A stretch of DNA of 27,617 nucleotides from Bacillota bacterium (GTDB taxonomy: Bacteria; Bacillota; Bacilli; Alicyclobacillales; SLC66), in assembly GCA_021799325.1 (NCBI GenBank), contig JAJZAS010000001.1, forward strand, positions 1 to 27,617, read 5' to 3'. Shown in pieces: positions 14,933 through 22,579 of the stretch. The position numbers and the translations under genes were made by a program. Numbering within the stretch: position 1 is the stretch's first letter; each line of letters starts with the position of its first letter. The notes below the pieces were generated by a model. That model was not told where the DNA came from. It ran no database searches and was given only the letters and a program-made list of their open reading frames with translations.

Positions 14933-17326
14933 GTGCGACCGATTCGGCGAGCAGCCGTTTTAGGCTCTGGGGTGATGGGAGCCGCCATTGCGGGCCATCT
15001 TGCTAATGTTGGCATTCCGAGCCTGCTCCTTGATATTGTTCCGAAGGAGCTGACACCAGAGGAACAGAAGAAAGGCTTGACACTTGAGCATCGTATGGTG
15101 AGAAATCGCATTGCGGAATATGGAAAAACAGGGCTTTTAAAAGCAAAACCGGCACCGCTATTCCAACCGGAAACAGCAGCATTGATAGAAGTGGGTAATT
15201 TTGAAGATGATTTTGCACGGATAAGTGAATGCGATTGGATCATTGAAGTAGTGGTAGAAAATCTGGCAGTGAAGCAAAGCGTGCTCGCGCGAGTTGATGA
15301 GTTTCGTTCCTCAGGTTCGATCGTCAGTTCCAACACTTCCGGCGTCTCGATTACTGCAATGTCCGAGGGTAGGTCAGAGGATTTCCTGAAGCATTTTCTT
15401 GGCACCCATTTTTTCAATCCCCCGCGTTACATGAAGTTGTTGGAGATCATCCCGACCTCACACACTCTTCCTGATGTCGTAAATGGCATGCAGGAATTTG
15501 CGGAAGTGGTGCTTGGCAAAGGAGTGGTGTTGGCAAAGGACACTCCGAATTTTATTGCCAACCGCATAGGGACGTACGGATTGTTAGTGACGCTCCAGGA
15601 AATGAAGAAGACGAGTTTTGGCGTTGATGAAGTGGACTTGTTGACAGGACCAGTACTGGGCCGTCCAAAGAGTGCCACTTTTAGAACCCTCGACATTGTG
15701 GGACTCGACACTTTCGTTCATGTCGCGCGCAATGTACTTGAAAATACGAATGATCCAGAAGAAAAATCAGTATTTGAAGTTCCTTCCGAACTACTGCAAA
15801 TGGTGGAAAAAGGCTGGATCGGCGATAAGCGCGGCCAGGGCTTTTTTAAACGCGAAAAAACGCAAAGCGGTCGTGAGATTCTTGCGCTTGATCTGACGAC
15901 GATGGATTATCGCCCGCGCCGCAAGCTGGCTTCCGCATCATTTGAAGCGGCAAGAAACGCGAGTAATCTAAACGATAAATTGAAAGCGCTTGTCTACGGT
16001 AAGGACCCGGCGAGCGTGTTTATCTGGAACGTGCTGAAGCGAGTTCTTATCTACAGCGCCAACATGTTGGGGCAAATTGCAGATACCGTCACCGCAATCG
16101 ACGATGCCATGAAATGGGGTTTCAACTGGGAACTCGGCCCCTTTGAGACATGGGATGCGATTGGCGTCGAGAAGTCCGTTAAGCGGATGCAGGAAGAAGG
16201 GGATACCATTCCCGGCTTCGTGCTCGAAATGCTGAAAAACGGCAAGACGTTTTATGACCGCAGCAAACCGGGCTATCGCGTCTTTTTTAACGGTGCGAGC
16301 TTTGTTTCTGCGCCAAACGATGTACGTAAAATTGACCTTGCCGCATTAAAGGAAAGCGGCAAGAAAGTGTTTGGCAATAACGGTGCCAGCCTGATTGATC
16401 TCGGGGATGGGGTCGCGTGTCTGGAACTTCACTCACCGAAGCAGGCGATTGGTGCTGACATCATCAACATGATGTACAAATCAGCCGATGAAGTGGAGAA
16501 AAATTTTGAGGCATTGGTGATTGGCAGCGAAGAAGTCAATTTCTCTGTGGGCGCCAACCTGATGCTCATGTTGATGGAAGCCCAGGATGATAATTGGGAC
16601 GAAATCAATCTCGTGATCAAACAATTCCAATATGCGAATATGCGGATGAAATATTTGAAAATACCCGTGGTGGCAGCGCCTTATGGACTAACGCTTGGAG
16701 GCGGCACGGAAATTGCAGTTTCGACGCATGCCGTGCAGGCTTCGGCTGAAACCTATATGGGGCTCGTCGAAGTTGGCGTAGGACTCATCCCTGGTGGTGG
16801 TGGCAACAAGGAACTACTTATTCGCATGATGGAAAAAGCGCCAACTGGTGTTGATATCCCTGTGATGCCGCTCGTCCAGCAAGCGTTTGAAACGATTGCG
16901 CTAGCCAAAGTATCGACAAGCGCAAGGGATGCGCAGAAACTCGGCCACCTGCGACCTACGGACGGTGTGACGGTGGGACGCGATTACCTGCTTTACGATG
17001 CAAAACAGAAGGCGCTCTCCATGGCAAAGAACTTTGTGCCCAAAAATCCAGCAAAGATCAAGGTACAAGGGGAAAATGGCGCTGCGCTTCTGAAGATTGG
17101 CGTGTTTGGAATGAAAAAGAGCGGATATTTGAGCGACCACGATGAAAAGATCGCCAAGCACTTAATTCGCGTGTTGACAGGCGGAAGTGTGGCGGAAGGA
17201 ACCATGGTGAGCGAAGACTACCTGCTTGATCTCGAGAGGGAAGCGTTCCTTTCGTTGATTGGCGAACCGAAAACGCAAGCGAGAATGCAGCACATGTTGC
17301 AAAAAGGCAAACCACTTCGCAACTAA
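14933..17326 (+). CDS. fadN: 3-hydroxyacyl-CoA dehydrogenase / enoyl-CoA hydratase (FadN)
   Basis: A 797-residue bifunctional beta-oxidation enzyme. The NAD-binding Rossmann fold comes first (VLGSGVMGAAIAGHLANVG, about 9-27), followed by SNTSGVSI, the catalytic-His region GTHFFNPPRYMKLLEIIP and DTPNFIANRIG. Next are the two helical dehydrogenase domains. The hydratase (crotonase) domain occupies about 480-700, with PVVAAPYGLTLGGGTEIA and VGVGLIPGGGGNKEL. This N-to-C order and length match Bacillus FadN rather than E. coli FadB, where the hydratase comes first. GTG 14933 is chosen because AAGGAGG (14917-14923) is 9 bases upstream; an in-frame TTG at 14924 abuts it. First gene of the fadNAE operon. 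Confidence 0.95.
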   Translation: MRPIRRAAVLGSGVMGAAIAGHLANVGIPSLLLDIVPKELTPEEQKKGLTLEHRMVRNRIAEYGKTGLLKAKPAPLFQPETAALIEVGNFEDDFARISECDWIIEVVVENLAVKQSVLARVDEFRSSGSIVSSNTSGVSITAMSEGRSEDFLKHFLGTHFFNPPRYMKLLEIIPTSHTLPDVVNGMQEFAEVVLGKGVVLAKDTPNFIANRIGTYGLLVTLQEMKKTSFGVDEVDLLTGPVLGRPKSATFRTLDIVGLDTFVHVARNVLENTNDPEEKSVFEVPSELLQMVEKGWIGDKRGQGFFKREKTQSGREILALDLTTMDYRPRRKLASASFEAARNASNLNDKLKALVYGKDPASVFIWNVLKRVLIYSANMLGQIADTVTAIDDAMKWGFNWELGPFETWDAIGVEKSVKRMQEEGDTIPGFVLEMLKNGKTFYDRSKPGYRVFFNGASFVSAPNDVRKIDLAALKESGKKVFGNNGASLIDLGDGVACLELHSPKQAIGADIINMMYKSADEVEKNFEALVIGSEEVNFSVGANLMLMLMEAQDDNWDEINLVIKQFQYANMRMKYLKIPVVAAPYGLTLGGGTEIAVSTHAVQASAETYMGLVEVGVGLIPGGGGNKELLIRMMEKAPTGVDIPVMPLVQQAFETIALAKVSTSARDAQKLGHLRPTDGVTVGRDYLLYDAKQKALSMAKNFVPKNPAKIKVQGENGAALLKIGVFGMKKSGYLSDHDEKIAKHLIRVLTGGSVAEGTMVSEDYLLDLEREAFLSLIGEPKTQARMQHMLQKGKPLRN

Positions 17327-17357
17327 CGATAGCGATGAGGAAGAGGAGGTTAACGCG

Positions 17358-18536
17358 ATGAAAGAAGCAGTGATCGTGGCGATGGGGCGAAGCGCGATCG
17401 GGAAGGCTGGCAAAGGCTCGCTGCGTCAAACCCGTCCGGACGATTACGGCGCCGCCGTACTGGAAGGCGTTTTGAAGCGCGCTGGACAATTGGACCCAGC
17501 ATTAATCGAGGATCTGATTATTGGATGCGCGACACCGGAAGCAGAGCAAGGGATGAACATGGCTCGCATTATTGCACTGCGCGCAGGATTGCCAACATCC
17601 GTTGCAGGGATGACGGTCAATCGCTTCTGCAGTTCCGGATTGCAGACGATTGCAATCGCCGCCCAGAGCATTCAGACGGGTATGAACGAAGTGCTGGTGG
17701 CAGGTGGCGTAGAAAGCATGAGCCGACTGCCGATGGGGGGATACAATATTTCTCCTAACCCATATTTGGCGGAAAATTACCCAGAATCATATATGTCTAT
17801 GGGTCATACGGCAGAAGAAGTGGCAAGGCGTTTTGAAATATCCCGCTCGGAACAGGACGAATTTGCGCTTCGCAGCCACCAACGCGCTGCAGCGGCGATT
17901 GAATCCGGGAAATTTAAAGAAGAAATCATTCCTTTTGAAGTGACCTTGTCCGATACGGATGAATCAGGGAAACCACGTGCTAAAAAGATGGTCTTTGATA
18001 CAGATGAGGGAGTCCGCAAGGACACTTCTCTTGAAGCGTTGGCCAAATTAAAGCCTGCCTTCAGCGTGACAGGAACGGTAACCGCTGGTAACTCATCGCA
18101 AACCAGTGACGGAGCTGCGGCGCTAGTAATGATGTCAGCGGATCGCGCGGCAAAAGAAGGACTTAAGCCACTCGGTGTGTTTCGTTCCTTTGCGGTAGCT
18201 GGCGTGGACCCAGACATTATGGGGGTCGGTCCAGTAGCGGCTGTGCCGAAAGCACTGGAAAAGGCCGGTCTTACCATCGATGATATGGACCTCATTGAAT
18301 TGAACGAGGCGTTTGCCTCGCAATCACTTTATGTCATCCGGGAACTGGGCATGAATCCGGAAAAAGTGAACGTAAGTGGCGGTGCCATTGCGCTTGGTCA
18401 TCCACTTGGATGCACAGGTTCCAGGCAAACCGTCACGCTGCTCCACGAACTTGCTCGCCGCAATGGACGCTATGGGCTAGTCACCATGTGTATCGGCGGC
18501 GGTATGGGTGCGGCTGGTGTGTTTGAACGCGTATAA
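17358..18536 (+). CDS. fadA: Acetyl-CoA acyltransferase (3-ketoacyl-CoA thiolase, FadA)
   Basis: A 392-residue thiolase that cleaves 3-ketoacyl-CoA with CoA to acetyl-CoA and a shortened acyl-CoA. Nucleophile Cys91 is in NRFCSSGLQ, His348 in GGAIALGHPLGCTG and acid/base Cys378 in CIGGGMG, all standard. The ELNEAFA motif is near 314-320. ATG 17358 has GAGGAGGT 7 bases upstream; the frame is open upstream but overlaps fadN. It follows fadN by 31 bases and precedes fadE, as in the Bacillus operon. Confidence 0.95.
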   Translation: MKEAVIVAMGRSAIGKAGKGSLRQTRPDDYGAAVLEGVLKRAGQLDPALIEDLIIGCATPEAEQGMNMARIIALRAGLPTSVAGMTVNRFCSSGLQTIAIAAQSIQTGMNEVLVAGGVESMSRLPMGGYNISPNPYLAENYPESYMSMGHTAEEVARRFEISRSEQDEFALRSHQRAAAAIESGKFKEEIIPFEVTLSDTDESGKPRAKKMVFDTDEGVRKDTSLEALAKLKPAFSVTGTVTAGNSSQTSDGAAALVMMSADRAAKEGLKPLGVFRSFAVAGVDPDIMGVGPVAAVPKALEKAGLTIDDMDLIELNEAFASQSLYVIRELGMNPEKVNVSGGAIALGHPLGCTGSRQTVTLLHELARRNGRYGLVTMCIGGGMGAAGVFERV

Positions 18537-18578
18537 TCAAGGGATGAGAACCCTGATATTGAGAGGAGATAGACGATA

Positions 18579-20351
18579 ATGAGTGAACAAAGGGAATACG
18601 GTGCTGCGTTTTTTGTCAAAGCGACCACACCGGATCTGGTTTTTACACCAGAAGAGTTCAATGACGAGCACAAGATGATTGCCAAAACTACGCTGGATTT
18701 TGTGCAAGGGGAAGTGCTCCCAGTTGGTGAGCAACTCGAGCATCAGGATTGGGACCTTACGGTTAAATTGATGAAAAAAGCGGGCGACCTTGGACTTCTC
18801 GCAGCTGATGTGCCGGAAGCTTATGAAGGACTTGGCATGGATAAAGTCAGTTCAGCACTGATAACGGAATACCTCACACGCGGTGGTTCCTTTGCACTGT
18901 CGCAAGGCGCACACGTGGGGATTGGAACGTTGCCGATTGTGTTTTTTGGTAATGAAGCGCAAAAGAAAAAATACCTTCCTGATCTGTCATCTGGCAGAAA
19001 ATTTGCTGCCTATGCACTGACCGAACCTGGTTCCGGTTCTGATGCGCTCGGCGCGAGAACTACGGCCAAACTTTCTGAAGACGGGAAGTACTATGTACTC
19101 AACGGAACGAAGCAATATATCACCAACTCTGCTTTTGCAGACGTGTTCATCGTCTACGCGAAGATCGACGGTGAGCATTTCTCAGCGTTTATTGTGGAAC
19201 GAGATACTCCAGGACTCTCGACAGGCCCTGAAGAAAAGAAAATGGGCATCAAGGCTTCTTCCACTCGTCCGCTCATTTTGGAAGACGTGAAAGTGCCTGT
19301 TGAAAATCTGCTCGGTGAAGCCGGAAAAGGCCATCAAATTGCCTTTAACATCCTGAATATTGGCAGATACAAATTGGCAGTTGGTTGTGTTGGTGGTTCG
19401 AAAGCCGCCATCGAGGCATCGGTGACCTACGCAAAAACAAGGGAACAATTTAAGCAACCGATTTTCAACTTCCCGCTCATGCAATCGAAGATTGCGGACA
19501 TGGCCGCACGCACCTATATTGCAGAGAGCGCTGTTTACCGCACGACTGGTGCAATTGACAAAGCACTTTCTGAACTCGATCTTAGCGGCGAATATTCTGG
19601 TTCTGAATCGGCGAAAGCGATCAGTGAGTTTGCGATCGAATGTTCGATCAATAAGGTCCTTGGTTCTGAAGTGCTTGATTTTGTGGTCGATCAAGGTGTT
19701 CAAATTCACGGTGGCGCTGGGTTTATTCAAGATTATCCAATCGAACGGATGTATCGTGATTCCCGGATCAACCGCATTTTTGAAGGTACCAACGAAATTA
19801 ATCGCCTGCTGATTCCCGGCACCTTAATGAGAAAAGCCATGAAAGGCGAAGTGGCACTGCTTCAAGCCGCTCAGGCACTGCAAGGCGAACTGATGGGCAT
19901 GATCGAACCAGCAGACGAATCGGCGGTACTTGGCCGCGAAGCGTATGCCGTAGAAATGACGCGCAAATTGATTTTGCTTGTCGGCGGAATGGCCGTTCAG
20001 AAATATGGCACCAAACTCGATCAAGAGCAAGAACTCCTCTCGAATATGGCAGATATGGCCATTTACCTGTACGGAATGGAGAGCGGTCTGGTGCGCGCAC
20101 AAAAAGCGATAGCAAGCGGTGCTGCTAATGCGGAATTGCAAGCTGACTACGTGCGTCTCTATGTTGCGGAAACCTTCCCGCTCGTGGAACAATTTGCAAA
20201 AGACTCTGTTGGCGCGATGGAAGAGGGAGACACGCTACGCACCACCCTTTCTGTAGTCAAGAAACTGACAAGGTACACCGCACCTAATACAGTGACGCTC
20301 AAACGCAGCATCGCAAAGCGTCTTGGTGACGCAGAAAAATACCTGGCGTAA
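18579..20351 (+). CDS. fadE: Acyl-CoA dehydrogenase (FadE)
   Basis: A 590-residue FAD enzyme catalysing the first beta-oxidation step, acyl-CoA to trans-2-enoyl-CoA, with electrons passed to ETF. Visible signatures are YALTEPGSGSDA (substrate/FAD loop), the acyl-CoA dehydrogenase motif FNILNIGRYKLAVG, and FEGTNEINRLL with candidate catalytic Glu402. About 180 further C-terminal residues form the helical extension typical of the long Bacillus FadE. AGGAG precedes ATG 18579 by 10 bases. It is the last gene of the fad operon; a strong terminator follows 18 bases after the stop. Confidence 0.95.
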   Translation: MSEQREYGAAFFVKATTPDLVFTPEEFNDEHKMIAKTTLDFVQGEVLPVGEQLEHQDWDLTVKLMKKAGDLGLLAADVPEAYEGLGMDKVSSALITEYLTRGGSFALSQGAHVGIGTLPIVFFGNEAQKKKYLPDLSSGRKFAAYALTEPGSGSDALGARTTAKLSEDGKYYVLNGTKQYITNSAFADVFIVYAKIDGEHFSAFIVERDTPGLSTGPEEKKMGIKASSTRPLILEDVKVPVENLLGEAGKGHQIAFNILNIGRYKLAVGCVGGSKAAIEASVTYAKTREQFKQPIFNFPLMQSKIADMAARTYIAESAVYRTTGAIDKALSELDLSGEYSGSESAKAISEFAIECSINKVLGSEVLDFVVDQGVQIHGGAGFIQDYPIERMYRDSRINRIFEGTNEINRLLIPGTLMRKAMKGEVALLQAAQALQGELMGMIEPADESAVLGREAYAVEMTRKLILLVGGMAVQKYGTKLDQEQELLSNMADMAIYLYGMESGLVRAQKAIASGAANAELQADYVRLYVAETFPLVEQFAKDSVGAMEEGDTLRTTLSVVKKLTRYTAPNTVTLKRSIAKRLGDAEKYLA

Positions 20352-20369
20352 TCAATAGCAATCAAATAA

Positions 20370-20410
20370 ACAGGGTTTGAGACTAAAATGATCTCAAGCC
20401 CTGTTTTTTT
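20370..20410 (+). terminator. Rho-independent terminator of fadNAE
   Basis: A 13-bp stem (20370-20382 with 20392-20404, one G:U pair) and a 9-base loop are followed by seven Ts (20404-20410). On the minus strand the same hairpin is followed by a T-rich stretch, so it may also end the LysM-3D transcript, whose stop codon (20411-20409) lies in the T-run. Confidence 0.9.
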
Positions 20411-21323
20411 ATGCGTTTTTTTGGTGACCCCTCATCATGGAATGGATGAGCGGCAACCAGACTTTCTGTTCGACAGTCACATCGAATGCAGACATCACAT
20501 CGATAGATTGGGAATGCATTAGTGTTGTGTGACTAGGTATCGGTGATGTGTAACGAAAGGCGGAATCGGATTTTTGCAACGTCGAAATGAACACCCTGTA
20601 TTTTCTGCTCAAATTACTCGGTCCCGCTACATTTTGTGGAGTGTTCCTCTTTGTATGATGAGATAATCCAGGATGTAAAAGTGTGTTGCGCAAAATAGGA
20701 AATTCTCCACGAAACATGATATCCTTTTTAGGGAGCAAATAAATAATGACATTTCTCTTGACGCCAAACTTTAACGCAGTCTGAACCTGGTTGTAAAAGA
20801 CATCGATCCGATTCCCAATGATCGCTCCTCCGGTATCATCTGCAATGCGAACGCCGAGTCCCGGGATGTAGACTGGGGTTCCATAAGGAATGACCTGTGG
20901 ATCTACCGCGATGGACAGTCCTTGAACGGCTTTTTGGCCAGTGGAAGTAACATCATAACCGGGTTGACCAGGCATTTTGCCGGTGGACTCGTAGCCTGCC
21001 GTATAGGCCGTCAACGTGCAGATCATCGCTTTGGCAGTCTTCGGTAACGCAGAGGGTCTGTTGGGAATTTTCAAACGCTCACCTACGTAAATCATGTCAG
21101 GGTTAATCAACTGATTTAAGCTTGCAATATTTTGTACGGTGGTGTGAAAAGCGCTGGCAATGGCGGACAATGTATCTCCGCTTTGTACGGTGTAAATGGC
21201 AGTTGGTGATGATACACTTGTCAATGGGTTCTCGTTTTTGCCTATGGCTACTTTTATGGAATAACTGCCGAGTGCAAGAAATACAAGCGCGATCATGAAT
21301 AAAAGGTGACGCTTGAATCTCAT
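20409..21323 (-). CDS. LysM and 3D domain cell-wall protein with unexplained C-terminal tail
   Basis: A 304-residue exported protein. It has a signal or anchor helix (about 7-28), one LysM peptidoglycan-binding module (43-87, YTVQSGDTL to ERLKIP), and a 3D domain (about 102-197) with its three Asp residues: Asp141 in IAVDP, Asp163 in ADDTGGA and Asp174 in NRIDVF. 3D domains have a double-psi barrel related to MltA lytic transglycosylases and occur in Firmicute YocH/YabE-like wall proteins, so glycan-strand cleavage is likely. Residues 198-304 match no domain I know; most relatives end near 197. ATG 21323 has AAAGGAG upstream, preferred over a longer frame to 21449. Confidence 0.88.
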   Translation of the reverse strand: MRFKRHLLFMIALVFLALGSYSIKVAIGKNENPLTSVSSPTAIYTVQSGDTLSAIASAFHTTVQNIASLNQLINPDMIYVGERLKIPNRPSALPKTAKAMICTLTAYTAGYESTGKMPGQPGYDVTSTGQKAVQGLSIAVDPQVIPYGTPVYIPGLGVRIADDTGGAIIGNRIDVFYNQVQTALKFGVKRNVIIYLLPKKDIMFRGEFPILRNTLLHPGLSHHTKRNTPQNVAGPSNLSRKYRVFISTLQKSDSAFRYTSPIPSHTTLMHSQSIDVMSAFDVTVEQKVWLPLIHSMMRGHQKNA

Positions 21324-21347
21324 AAGTTGGCTCCTTTCCTCATTTTC

Positions 21348-21375
21348 TTGGCAGTATTTACTAAATTGATAAATT
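21348..21375 (+). promoter_or_regulatory. Possible promoter for the small membrane coiled-coil gene
   Basis: TTGGCA (21348-21353, 5 of 6) is followed after 16 bases by TAAATT (21370-21375, 4 of 6). A transcript from here would begin near 21382 and fits a start codon at 21418 better than the GTG at 21388, which would have almost no leader. Confidence 0.35.
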
Positions 21376-21417
21376 GTAAACCTCATAGTGGATATTTTTT
21401 TGATGGGAGCGGTTATT

Positions 21418-21837
21418 TTGCATTTCAGTATCTTCATTGGACTTGTCATTTTGGTTATTTTGCTAGTGATCGGTTGGGGGGCCTTGCGCTTTCACCGAAA
21501 AGGAGATTTTGCGTTTCGCATCAAAAAGTTGCAAAAAAGGACATCTGAACTGATTTCCAAAGTGATGGATTTTGAAAATGAGTCAGATTATTTCTCGCTT
21601 TATGAAAAAGCAGAGGAGAAGCGTTTGATTAAAGAAGTGGAGGCGGAAATGGGGGAAGTCAATGAAATGGCAGTCGATGTGAGTGAACATTTGGGAGCGT
21701 TGTTAAAGCGATCAAATAGTCTGTTTGATTTTTCCGACCTGTATGTGGATATAGGGATTCAGGAAGAAAAGTTGGAAAAAGCGGAGGCAACATATCAAGT
21801 GGCATCTGCTAAACTACAGAAGTTGCCCAAAATATAA
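21418..21837 (+). CDS. Small single-pass membrane protein with coiled coil, unknown function
   Basis: I do not recognise this gene. It encodes about 139 residues: one N-terminal transmembrane helix (about 2-22), a basic stretch (RFHRK, RIKKLQKR) suggesting a cytoplasmic C-terminus, then a Glu/Lys-rich helical region up to the end with heptad-like spacing. The start is uncertain. TTG 21418 follows GGGAG (21405-21409) by 8 bases and is chosen; ATG 21403 and GTG 21388 are in frame but lack ribosome binding sites. Base and codon use resembles the neighbours, and the ORF is longer than expected by chance. It is divergent from the LysM-3D gene. Confidence 0.65.
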   Translation: MHFSIFIGLVILVILLVIGWGALRFHRKGDFAFRIKKLQKRTSELISKVMDFENESDYFSLYEKAEEKRLIKEVEAEMGEVNEMAVDVSEHLGALLKRSNSLFDFSDLYVDIGIQEEKLEKAEATYQVASAKLQKLPKI

Positions 21838-21847
21838 GTAGGCAAGA

Positions 21848-21903
21848 ATGACTGGTTGAATCGAAGGGTTTATGATAAGATAAATTTGACTGAGCGCTCG
21901 ATC
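21848..21903 (+). promoter_or_regulatory. tetR promoter and candidate autoregulatory operator
   Basis: ATGACT (21848-21853) and TATGAT (21871-21876, 5 of 6) with a 17-base spacer form a possible promoter, with initiation expected near 21883. Immediately downstream, 21886-21903 holds TTGACTGAGCGCTCGATC, centred on the perfect palindrome GAGCGCTC. Position suggests repression of the tetR-icmF transcript by its own TetR product. It shares TTGAC with the site before fadN. Confidence 0.5.
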
Positions 21904-21921
21904 GGCAAAGGAGGAGAACCT

Positions 21922-22554
21922 TTGAGCGGAATGGGACCAATTTCAACACCGGTAAAGGACCCTGAACTGGTTCGTGTCCGTCGCGAGCAGATTGTGATGG
22001 CGGCAACGAAGCTTTTTGCTGAAAAAGGTTATCACAAAACCACCACGCGGGAAATCGCGCGCGAAAGCGGATTGGGGACCGGCACTTTATATGAATACGT
22101 CAATTCAAAAGAAGATATTTTGTACCTGGTTTGTGACATGATTCATACGCAGGTGGAGGATAGACTGCGGATGGTCACTTCACAAGGCAACACGGTCGTA
22201 GAGAGAATGCCGCTGATTTTCAATGGCTTCTTTCGAGTGATGGATGAATTGCAGGAATGGGTTCTGCTTATCTATCAGGAAACCAAGTCGTTGCCGGGAA
22301 ATTACATGGAATATGTGCTCGCAAGAGAAGAGAGGATTACAGAGTTTTTTGCGGATTTGCTCCGCGCCGGAATTGAGGATGGTTCGTTTGTCATTGAGCC
22401 GGAGGTGGTTTCTTTAATGGCTCATAATATTGTGGTTTTAGGTCAAATGTGGGCGTTCCGGCGTTGGTCGCTACAAAGGAAGTATTCCTTAGAGACCTTC
22501 ATTGAAACGCAAACTTCCTTACTGATGAGAGAACTTGTCGCACAGGAAAGATAG
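21922..22554 (+). CDS. TetR/AcrR-family transcriptional regulator (FadR/YsiA-like)
   Basis: A 210-residue regulator. The N-terminal TetR DNA-binding domain is RREQIVMAATKLFAEKGYHKTTTREIARESGLGTGTLYEYVNSKE (given here only to name its helix-turn-helix, about residues 39-58 of the protein). The C-terminal ligand domain is all-helical and variable. The combination with icmF and the nearby fadNAE operon suggests a long-chain acyl-CoA-responsive repressor like Bacillus FadR (YsiA). TTG 21922 is chosen because GGAGG (21910-21914) is 7 bases upstream; an ATG three codons later is too far away. A palindrome at 21886-21903 may be its own operator. Confidence 0.85.
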   Translation: MSGMGPISTPVKDPELVRVRREQIVMAATKLFAEKGYHKTTTREIARESGLGTGTLYEYVNSKEDILYLVCDMIHTQVEDRLRMVTSQGNTVVERMPLIFNGFFRVMDELQEWVLLIYQETKSLPGNYMEYVLAREERITEFFADLLRAGIEDGSFVIEPEVVSLMAHNIVVLGQMWAFRRWSLQRKYSLETFIETQTSLLMRELVAQER

Positions 22555-22579
22555 ACCAGGAACGAGAAGGAGGATTTAT

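Noticed and set aside
19182..19730. Minus-strand open frame of 182 codons inside fadE
   Set aside because: Antisense to a highly conserved acyl-CoA dehydrogenase; no ribosome binding site or known domain.
22535..22579. Upstream in-frame extension of icmF
   Set aside because: It overlaps the end of tetR and has no ribosome binding site, while ATG 22580 is preceded by AAGGAGG.
22555..22579. Cobalamin riboswitch before the B12-dependent mutase
   Set aside because: Only 25 bases separate tetR and icmF, and I see no B12-box sequence before tetR either.
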